Source: Porticoccaceae bacterium
Lineage (GTDB): Bacteria; Pseudomonadota; Gammaproteobacteria; Pseudomonadales; Porticoccaceae
Assembly: GCA_003448675.1 (NCBI GenBank)
Contig: DLXZ01000033.1
Location: 686 to 5,908 of the forward strand
Direction: 5' to 3'
DNA: 5,223 bases
A model generated the notes under the pieces. The model was given only the letters and a program-made list of their open reading frames with translations, had not been told where the DNA came from and did no database searches. Numbering within the stretch: the first letter of the stretch is position 1; the number at the start of each line of letters is the position of its first letter. The position numbers and the translations under genes are program-made. Positions 1 to 5,223 of this stretch are shown here, in pieces.

Positions 1-3000
1 ACTCCGAGCACTGCCGGCACAAAATTTTCAATGCTAGCTGGAGCATTGATGGGCGTGAACAGCCCCGTTCCCTGTTTGACATGATTAAAAACACCAAAGC
101 CTGCAGTGGGGAAGGCATCCTGTCAGCCTATGCAGATAACGCGGCGGTGATAGAAGGGCACACCGGCGGGCGTTTTTTCCCCTCGCCCAGCGAGGGCGTC
201 TATGGCTACGCCGAAGAACCGGTCCACCTGCTGATGAAAGTGGAAACCCATAACCACCCAACGGCTATTGCGCCTTTTCCTGGGGCGGGGACTGGCTCCG
301 GGGGTGAAATTCGTGATGAAGGCGCGGTGGGTCGGGGTTCCAAACCCAAGGCTGGCTTGACCGGATTCAGCGTCAGTCATTTGCGTATCCCCGATTACAT
401 CCAGCCCTGGGAGGATGACTACGGAAAGCCGGATCGTATCGTCTCGGCCCTTGATATTATGCTGGAGGGCCCCATCGGCGGCGCGGCTTTCAATAACGAG
501 TATGGCCGGCCCAACCTCTGCGGTTATTTCCGCAGTTTCGAGCTGGATTTTGATGGTCAGCGGCGTGGCTATCACAAGCCCATCATGATTGCCGGCGGTT
601 ACGGCAATATTCGCGCTGGGGACGTGGACAAGCCGGAATTCGAACCGGGCCATCAACTGGTGGTGCTGGGCGGTCCGGCCATGCTGATTGGCCTGGGTGG
701 TGGCGCGGCCTCGTCCATGGCCTCGGGCGCCAGCAGTGAAGATCTGGATTTTGCCTCCGTGCAGAGGCAGAACCCGGAAATTGAGCGCCGCTGTCAGGAA
801 GTTATCGACGCCTGCTGGCAGCTGGGCGAGTACAACCCCATCGCTTTTATCCACGATGTCGGCGCTGGTGGTCTGTCCAATGCTTTCCCCGAGCTGGTAA
901 AGGATGGCGGCTGCGGCGGCGCCTTTGAATTGCGCAAGGTGCCCAATGCTGAGCCGGGTATGTCACCCCTGGAAATCTGGTGTAACGAGGCGCAGGAGCG
1001 TTATGTGTTGGCCGTTGCCCCGGAAAACCTGGCCCGCTTTGAGGCTATCTGCGATCGGGAGCGCTGTCCCTATGCGGTGGTGGGCGAATCGACCGATGAA
1101 AAACGTATCCGCCTTGGCGATAGTGATTTCGCCAACCAGCCGATCGACCTGCCCATGTCCGTACTATTTGGCAAGCCGCCAAAAATGCATCGCGATGTCA
1201 CCAGCAAGGCCGCCCGGGCCGATGAATTTTCCTTTGCTGGTGTCTCTCTTGAGCAGGCCGCGGAACAGGTGCTGCGTCACCCAACTGTCGCCAGCAAGAG
1301 TTTTCTAATCACTATTGGCGATCGCTCTATTACCGGCATGGTGGCCAGGGACCAGATGGTCGGCCCCTGGCAGGTGCCGGTTGCCGATTATGGAATGACC
1401 ACTACCACCTACGATAGTTACACCGGTGAAGTTATGGCCATGGGCGAGCGCACGCCGCTGGCTTTGGTCGACGGCCCTGCCTCCGGGCGTATGGCAATTG
1501 GCGAGGCCATTACCAACATCGCTGGCGCCGGGGTCGAGGAGCTTGGCGATATCAAGCTGTCCGCCAACTGGATGTGCGCGGCCGGTCATGCGGGTGAGGA
1601 CGAGAAGCTCTATCGTACTGTCGAAGCCGTGGGCATGGAGCTGTGCCCCGAACTGGGTATCGCCATTCCGGTGGGCAAGGATTCCATGTCCATGCGCACC
1701 CAGTGGCGACAGGACCATCACGACAAAGCCGTCACCGCGCCCCTTTCACTGGTGATTTCCGCCTTTGCGCCAGTGCCGGATGTGCGCTGGGCGTTGACAC
1801 CTCAGTTGCGAACCGATGGCGATTTTATAAAAAACAGCCAGCTGATTCTGGTGGATCTGGGTAGGGGCAAGGATCGTCTCGGTGGTTCGGTGCTGGCGCA
1901 GACTTATCAGCAATTTGGCGGGGCGGTGCCGGATCTGGACCAACCGTCCCTGCTGAAAGGCTTTTTTGATGCCCTGAAAGATTGCATTGCCAATGCCTGG
2001 GTATTGGCCTATCACGACCGATCCGATGGTGGCTTGTTCACCACACTGGCGGAAATGAGCTTTGCCGGACGGGTGGGTCTCGATATTACTGTGTCTGAAA
2101 GTTCCGGTGATGACGGCGCGCTAATTGCTCGATTGTTCAGTGAAGAGCTGGGCGCCGTACTGCAAGTGGCGGATGAGCACGTCGAATCCGTGTTGGCTAC
2201 GTTTGCCGACCATGAACTGGAAGCTTGCCTGTCTGGCATCGGCCGACTTAACCACCGGGATAGTGTGCAAATTACGCGTGGCGATACGGTGGTCTTTGAG
2301 CAACCCCGCGCCCGTATGCAGCAGACCTGGGCCGAGACCAGTTACCGGATGCAGGCATTGCGGGATAATCCCGATTGCGCCCGGCAGGAATATGAGCGTA
2401 TTGCCGAGATTGATCCGGGGCTCAATGCCAGACTGACTTTTGATGTTAGCGAGGATGTCGCCGCGCCTTTTATCAATACCGGTGTGCGTCCCCGCCTGGC
2501 GGTGTTACGAGAGCAGGGCGTGAACGGGCAGATGGAAATGGCGGCGGCTTTTGATCGGGCTGGTTTTGCCGCTGTCGATGTGCATATGAGCGATCTGGTA
2601 GCAGGCCGGACTGATTTGTCAGGCTTCCACGGCCTGGTGGCATGCGGCGGATTTTCCTATGGCGATGTGCTTGGCGCCGGGGAGGGTTGGGCCAAGACTA
2701 TCCTTTACAATGCTGGACTAAAGGATATGTTCAGCGCCTATTTTGAGCGTCCGGACACCTTTACCCTGGGCGTATGCAACGGCTGCCAGATGCTCTCCAG
2801 TCTGAAAACACTGATTCCCGGCGCCGAGGCCTGGCCCCGTTTTGTGCGTAATACTTCCGAGCAGTTCGAGGCGCGGGTGGCCTTGATTAAAATCGAATCG
2901 TCCCCATCCGTGTTACTGGAAGGCATGGCGGACTCATACTTACCCATTGCCGTTGCCCACGGCGAAGGGCGGGCGGAGTTTTCCGCTTCCATTGATGCTC

Positions 3001-3257
3001 GGGGCGAGGGAAGTGCTTTAGTGGCGCTGCGATACACAGATAATCAGCACCAGGTGACCGAAGTTTATCCCGCCAACCCCAATGGCTCGCCCAAGGGGCT
3101 GGCCGGGGTGACCAGCGATGATGGGCGGGTAACGATTATGATGCCCCATCCGGAGCGGGTGTACCGTACAGTGAGCAACTCCTGGTATCCGCGGGACTGG
3201 GGTGAAGATGGGGGTTGGATGCGCTTATTTAGAAATGCAAGGGTATATTGCCAATGA
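1..3257 (+). CDS. purL: Phosphoribosylformylglycinamidine (FGAM) synthase, large single-chain type, 5'-truncated by the window
   Basis: Cytoplasmic enzyme of de novo purine synthesis that converts FGAR, glutamine and ATP to FGAM, glutamate and ADP. The reading frame is open from base 3, so the ATG at 81 is internal. The 1084 visible codons begin with SEHCRHK, about residue 211 of the ~1295-residue enterobacterial protein; the PurS-like N-terminal domain is therefore outside the window. Numbering from base 3, the synthetase core shows [10 protein letters not shown] near 80-89, then the duplicated AIRS-like halves with [33 protein letters not shown] and [10 protein letters not shown] class I glutaminase domain starts near 828, with nucleophile Cys925 in GVCNGCQM (codon 2775-2777) and His1049/Glu1051 in MMPHPERV, matching the Cys-His-Glu triad of Salmonella PurL. 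No frameshift or missing catalytic residue is seen. The TGA stop overlaps the next start as ATGA. Identification is near certain. Confidence 0.98.
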   Translation, partial: SEHCRHKIFNASWSIDGREQPRSLFDMIKNTKACSGEGILSAYADNAAVIEGHTGGRFFPSPSEGVYGYAEEPVHLLMKVETHNHPTAIAPFPGAGTGSGGEIRDEGAVGRGSKPKAGLTGFSVSHLRIPDYIQPWEDDYGKPDRIVSALDIMLEGPIGGAAFNNEYGRPNLCGYFRSFELDFDGQRRGYHKPIMIAGGYGNIRAGDVDKPEFEPGHQLVVLGGPAMLIGLGGGAASSMASGASSEDLDFASVQRQNPEIERRCQEVIDACWQLGEYNPIAFIHDVGAGGLSNAFPELVKDGGCGGAFELRKVPNAEPGMSPLEIWCNEAQERYVLAVAPENLARFEAICDRERCPYAVVGESTDEKRIRLGDSDFANQPIDLPMSVLFGKPPKMHRDVTSKAARADEFSFAGVSLEQAAEQVLRHPTVASKSFLITIGDRSITGMVARDQMVGPWQVPVADYGMTTTTYDSYTGEVMAMGERTPLALVDGPASGRMAIGEAITNIAGAGVEELGDIKLSANWMCAAGHAGEDEKLYRTVEAVGMELCPELGIAIPVGKDSMSMRTQWRQDHHDKAVTAPLSLVISAFAPVPDVRWALTPQLRTDGDFIKNSQLILVDLGRGKDRLGGSVLAQTYQQFGGAVPDLDQPSLLKGFFDALKDCIANAWVLAYHDRSDGGLFTTLAEMSFAGRVGLDITVSESSGDDGALIARLFSEELGAVLQVADEHVESVLATFADHELEACLSGIGRLNHRDSVQITRGDTVVFEQPRARMQQTWAETSYRMQALRDNPDCARQEYERIAEIDPGLNARLTFDVSEDVAAPFINTGVRPRLAVLREQGVNGQMEMAAAFDRAGFAAVDVHMSDLVAGRTDLSGFHGLVACGGFSYGDVLGAGEGWAKTILYNAGLKDMFSAYFERPDTFTLGVCNGCQMLSSLKTLIPGAEAWPRFVRNTSEQFEARVALIKIESSPSVLLEGMADSYLPIAVAHGEGRAEFSASIDARGEGSALVALRYTDNQHQVTEVYPANPNGSPKGLAGVTSDDGRVTIMMPHPERVYRTVSNSWYPRDWGEDGGWMRLFRNARVYCQ
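3239..3243 (+). promoter_or_regulatory. Ribosome binding site for cnoX inside the purL 3' end
   Basis: AAGGG lies 10 bases before ATG 3254 and within the last purL codons. The spacing is slightly long, and the match to the anti-Shine-Dalgarno sequence is partial, so re-initiation by ribosomes finishing purL probably contributes. It favours ATG 3254 over the TTG at 3248, from which it would be only 4 bases away. Confidence 0.5.
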
Positions 3258-4108
3258 GTGAACTTATTGTAGAAATTAATGAACAAAACGCGCAGCAGGT
3301 TTTGATTGAAGAATCCGCTAAGCGTCTGGTAGTGGTCGATTTTTGGGCCGACTGGTGCGCGCCTTGCAAAGCTCTGATGCCGATTCTGGAAAAGCTGGCC
3401 AATGAGTATCAGGGACAGTTTTTGTTGGCCAAAATCAATGCCGATGAACAACAGCAGATCGCCGGCCAGTTCGGCATTCGTAGCCTGCCTACTGTGATAT
3501 TTATGAAAGACGGGCAGCCCATTGATGCTTTTCAGGGGGCGCTGCCGGAGACGGAAATTCGCGCCAAACTGGAACAACATCTACCCAGCCCCTGGGATGC
3601 CTTGCTCGCTGAGGTGCAACAGAAACTGGCCGCCGGTGAGTTTGAAAGCGCCCTGGAAGATCTGCGTCCGGCTTACGAAGGCTCCGAGCGGCGCTACGAT
3701 GTCGCCATGTCACTGGCTTATACCCTGATGCAGTTGAACCGTTGTGATGAATCACAATCGATACTCGACGCCATTCCCCTGGCGGATCGCACCGCGGAGT
3801 ACGAGCAGATGCTGGCGCAGCTGGAACTCAAACGGGAGGCCAGTAAAACCCCGGAAATCCAGGCACTTGAAGATCAGCTCAATCAGGATCCGGACAATCT
3901 CGAACTGGCCTACGAGCTGGCGGTGCAATTCAGCCAGAGTAATCATTTCAAGGAATCCCTGGCGCTGCTGTTTGACATCCTGAAACAGGACAGGGAGTTT
4001 CGCGATGGCGGCGCCCGCAAAGCCTTTCTCGATGTGCTGGCGGCGCTGGGTAAAGGTGATCCCCTGGCAGTCGAATATCAGCGTAAGTTCTTTAATCTAC
4101 TCTATTAA
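3254..4108 (+). CDS. cnoX: CnoX/YbbN-family chaperedoxin (thioredoxin domain plus TPR region)
   Basis: This 284-residue cytoplasmic protein has the same length and architecture as E. coli CnoX (YbbN). Residues ~1-110 form a thioredoxin fold with WCAPC (Cys35, Cys38), the buried Asp29 position in VVDFWA, and the cis-proline loop SLPT (Pro79). Residues ~115-284 are helical, TPR-like repeats. The C-terminus KFFNLLY resembles the E. coli tail (QLYALLY), which is reported to contact GroEL. In this family CnoX holds unfolding proteins and protects them from over-oxidation before handing them to DnaK/GroEL. The E. coli protein has lost the first active-site cysteine (SQHC as I recall), whereas this one keeps a full CXXC, so redox activity is inferred. 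I chose ATG 3254 over the in-frame TTG at 3248 because it makes an ATGA overlap with the purL stop, has AAGGG at 3239-3243, and gives the family N-terminus MSE. Translation is probably coupled to purL. Confidence 0.92.
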   Translation: MSELIVEINEQNAQQVLIEESAKRLVVVDFWADWCAPCKALMPILEKLANEYQGQFLLAKINADEQQQIAGQFGIRSLPTVIFMKDGQPIDAFQGALPETEIRAKLEQHLPSPWDALLAEVQQKLAAGEFESALEDLRPAYEGSERRYDVAMSLAYTLMQLNRCDESQSILDAIPLADRTAEYEQMLAQLELKREASKTPEIQALEDQLNQDPDNLELAYELAVQFSQSNHFKESLALLFDILKQDREFRDGGARKAFLDVLAALGKGDPLAVEYQRKFFNLLY

Positions 4109-4111
4109 GTT

Positions 4112-4423
4112 TTGTATAAACTCTGTTTTTACGTCCCGGAAAGTCATCTTGAGGCAGTAAAGCTGGCGTTGTTCGATGCCGGTGCGGGACGCCAGGGGGA
4201 TTATGATCAATGCTGCTGGCAGAACCTGGGCGAAGGGCAGTTTCGCCCTCTGGCTGGTAGCAAACCTTATTTGGGGCAGGCGCACCGGCTAAGTCGCGTT
4301 CCGGAATACAAAGTTGAAATGTTGTGCGAGGAAAAAATAATAGAAAAGGTCCTCGCTGCGCTTAGAAAAAGCCATCCCTACGAAGAGCCAGCCTACGATG
4401 TTATAAGGCTAGAAAGTATCTGA
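4112..4423 (+). CDS. Stand-alone NIF3/YqfO insert-domain protein (PII/CutA1-like fold), function unknown
   Basis: This 103-residue protein matches the small 'YqfO family / NGG1p-interacting factor NIF3' proteins common in Proteobacteria. These correspond to the domain inserted in the middle of longer DUF34/NIF3 proteins such as B. subtilis YqfO. Visible family landmarks are MYKLCFYVPE at the N-terminus, GAGRQGDYDQC (residues 24-34), GQFRPLAGSKP (42-52) and HPYEEPAYDV (88-97) near the C-terminus. The metal-binding NIF3 core is absent, so no enzymatic role can be assigned; the fold suggests an oligomeric ligand- or metal-sensing unit, which is inference. The start is TTG: only TAA and one GTT codon precede it in this frame, and the conserved MYK N-terminus begins exactly there. 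No good Shine-Dalgarno sequence is visible, so coupling to cnoX (three-base gap) is likely. No signal peptide or membrane segment is seen. Family assignment is good; function is unknown. Confidence 0.85.
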   Translation: MYKLCFYVPESHLEAVKLALFDAGAGRQGDYDQCCWQNLGEGQFRPLAGSKPYLGQAHRLSRVPEYKVEMLCEEKIIEKVLAALRKSHPYEEPAYDVIRLESI

Positions 4424-4427
4424 TTCC

Positions 4428-4449
4428 GGACACCAGTTGTTCGGTGGCC
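4428..4449 (+). terminator. Weak hairpin after the purL-cnoX-nif3-like genes, possible terminator
   Basis: The stem pairs GG-A-CACC (4428-4434) with GGTG-G-CC (4443-4449), with an A/G mismatch in the middle and an 8-base loop. It begins five bases after the stop at 4423. The downstream sequence TTGTCTCT is T-rich but is not a true T-run, so this is at best a leaky intrinsic terminator. Read-through into clpB remains possible. Confidence 0.25.
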
Positions 4450-4495
4450 TTGTCTCTGACCTATTTTCAACCTTCTGTCATACATTTTAATTTAA

Positions 4496-4509
4496 TTGAT
4501 ATAGAACAA
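4496..4509. promoter_or_regulatory. Possible FNR/Anr-like box upstream of clpB
   Basis: TTGAT-ATAG-AACAA matches the FNR/Anr consensus TTGAT-N4-ATCAA at 9 of 10 defined bases. Its centre is about 57 bases before the inferred clpB transcription start. The surrounding DNA is very AT-rich, so a chance match is quite possible, and clpB is not a classic FNR target. Confidence 0.2.
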
Positions 4510-4524
4510 AACTTCGCTTATGTG

Positions 4525-4552
4525 ATTGGAAAATTGCATTTTTGTCCCCATT
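4525..4552 (+). promoter_or_regulatory. Candidate sigma-32 (RpoH) heat-shock promoter of clpB
   Basis: A perfect CCCCATT at 4546-4552 fits the sigma-32 -10 element (CCCCATNT). Fourteen bases upstream, ATTGGAA at 4525-4531 matches the -35 element CTTGAAA at five of seven positions. The spacing is normal for this sigma factor. Transcription would start near 4559-4561, giving a leader of about 30 bases before the clpB ATG. clpB is a classic RpoH-regulated gene in gammaproteobacteria, so position and function agree. Confidence 0.7.
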
Positions 4553-4579
4553 GAGTAGTTCATGGTGTGTCTATTAACG

Positions 4580-4584
4580 TGAGG
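4580..4584 (+). promoter_or_regulatory. Ribosome binding site of clpB
   Basis: TGAGG ends five bases before ATG 4590. It is the clearest Shine-Dalgarno sequence in the window and fixes the clpB start, which also agrees with the conserved ClpB N-terminus (MRxxRLTN). Confidence 0.7.
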
Positions 4585-4589
4585 CCTCG

Positions 4590-5223
4590 ATGCGACAGGA
4601 ACGCTTAACTAATCAATTACAAAACAACCTGGCTGACGCCCAATCCCTGGCTGTTGGTCGTGATCATACGGCGATTGAGCCAGTTCACCTGATGGTGGCG
4701 ATGTTGCAACAACAGGGCGGCAGCGTGGGGCCTATGTTGCGTCAGGCGGGCTTTGATCTTGCCGGTTTGCAACAAAACCTTGATCAAAAGCTCGTCGCGT
4801 TAGCGACACTAACGACGGCAACCGGGGATATCAATATTTCCCAGGCCTTGGGCCGATTACTCAATCTGGCGGATAAAAAAGCCCAGCAGCAGGGTGACCA
4901 GTTTATATCCAGTGAAACGGTACTGCTGGCGGCCTTTGAAAACAACGATGATCTGGCTGCGATACTGAATAAAGCTGGCAATAAGCAGGCCCTGGAACAA
5001 GTAGTGGCCCAGGTGCGCGGGGGCGAATCGGTGGACAATCCCGATGCCGAGGAAAACCGTCAGGCCCTGGATAAGTACACCATTGATCTCACCGAGCGGG
5101 CCGAGCAGGGCAAGCTGGACCCGGTTATCGGCCGCGATGATGAAATCCGCCGGACCGTGCAGGTACTACAGCGCCGCACCAAAAATAACCCGGTGTTGAT
5201 CGGCGAGCCCGGTGTCGGCAAGA
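4590..5223 (+). CDS. clpB: ClpB protein disaggregase (Hsp100 AAA+ ATPase), 3'-truncated by the window
   Basis: ATP-driven hexameric cytoplasmic disaggregase that works with DnaK/DnaJ/GrpE to rescue aggregated proteins after heat stress. The 211 visible codons cover the N-terminal Clp_N domain with its two repeats (about residues 1-143; landmarks [31 protein letters not shown]), the short linker with RGGESV (143-148), and the start of nucleotide-binding domain 1. That domain opens with [43 protein letters not shown] and Walker A GEPGVGK (205-211), where the window ends at the catalytic lysine; the full family length is about 860 residues. It aligns with E. coli ClpB one residue shorter and with no break. 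A strong Shine-Dalgarno sequence and a candidate sigma-32 promoter lie just upstream, so it is likely expressed mainly as its own heat-shock unit. Codon 148 is GTG, equivalent to the E. coli internal start at Val149. Confidence 0.97.
   Translation, partial: MRQERLTNQLQNNLADAQSLAVGRDHTAIEPVHLMVAMLQQQGGSVGPMLRQAGFDLAGLQQNLDQKLVALATLTTATGDINISQALGRLLNLADKKAQQQGDQFISSETVLLAAFENNDDLAAILNKAGNKQALEQVVAQVRGGESVDNPDAEENRQALDKYTIDLTERAEQGKLDPVIGRDDEIRRTVQVLQRRTKNNPVLIGEPGVGK
5019..5033 (+). promoter_or_regulatory. Possible internal translation start for the short ClpB isoform
   Basis: The GTG at 5031-5033 encodes Val148 in RGGESV and corresponds to GTG codon 149 of E. coli clpB, where internal initiation makes a ClpB lacking the N domain. 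A G-rich stretch (GGGGG, 5019-5023) lies seven bases upstream but is a poor match to AGGAG. Conservation of the valine may simply reflect the protein sequence. Confidence 0.35.

Noticed and set aside
81..83. ATG as the purL start
   Set aside because: The frame is open upstream to base 3 and encodes the conserved SEHCRHK motif, so this is an internal methionine.
123..854. 243-codon antisense open frame inside purL
   Set aside because: It lies opposite strongly conserved PurL sequence, its translation resembles no family I know, and it has no clear ribosome binding site; it is a by-product of GC-rich codon use.
3248..3250. TTG as an alternative cnoX start
   Set aside because: It would sit only four bases after AAGGG and add two residues absent from homologues; ATG 3254 fits better.
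3065..3580. 171-codon antisense open frame across the purL/cnoX junction
   Set aside because: It is opposite two well-supported genes and its translation shows no recognisable domain.
4228..4248. Perfect 7-bp inverted repeat GGGCGAA/TTCGCCC
   Set aside because: It lies inside the conserved GEGQFRP coding stretch of the NIF3-like gene with no T-run after it, so it is explained by the protein sequence.
4464..4491. Sigma-70-like pair TTTTCA and TTTAAT with a 16-base spacer
   Set aside because: Only 4 of 6 bases match at -35, and the AT-rich DNA makes such matches common; I could not support it as a real promoter.
4521..4538. CRP half-site TGTGA
   Set aside because: The second half (TCACA) is missing at the required spacing.
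4784..5038. 84-codon antisense open frame in clpB
   Set aside because: It is a shadow of the ClpB N-domain coding sequence with no independent support.

Overview
The window looks like ordinary chromosomal sequence from a gammaproteobacterium. It carries the long single-chain PurL typical of that class, a CnoX/YbbN chaperedoxin, a ClpB close to E. coli ClpB, and moderately GC-rich coding DNA. A marine or free-living lineage is a guess; nothing here fixes the genus. I saw no mobile element, tRNA, rRNA, CRISPR array or phage gene.

Layout, all on the + strand: (1) 1-3257, the 3' five-sixths of purL (FGAM synthetase, de novo purine synthesis), whose first ~210 codons lie upstream of the window; (2) 3254-4108, a thioredoxin-TPR protein of the CnoX/YbbN family, overlapping the purL stop by ATGA; (3) 4112-4423, a 103-residue stand-alone NIF3/YqfO insert-type protein starting at TTG, three bases after the cnoX stop and in the same frame; (4) 4424-4589, a short AT-rich intergenic region with a weak hairpin, a possible FNR/Anr-like box and a good candidate heat-shock (sigma-32) promoter; (5) 4590 to the right edge, the first 211 codons of clpB, cut inside the Walker A motif.

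The first three genes are packed so tightly that they are probably co-transcribed and translationally coupled. clpB appears to have its own heat-shock promoter. Two protein quality-control genes, cnoX (holdase/redox chaperone) and clpB (disaggregase), therefore sit about 500 bp apart, separated by a small protein of unknown function and preceded by a purine gene. The proteins are recognised families. The points worth a second look are the arrangement, the intact CXXC in CnoX, the TTG start next to an in-frame stop, and the regulatory DNA before clpB. I do not see an undescribed large system here.
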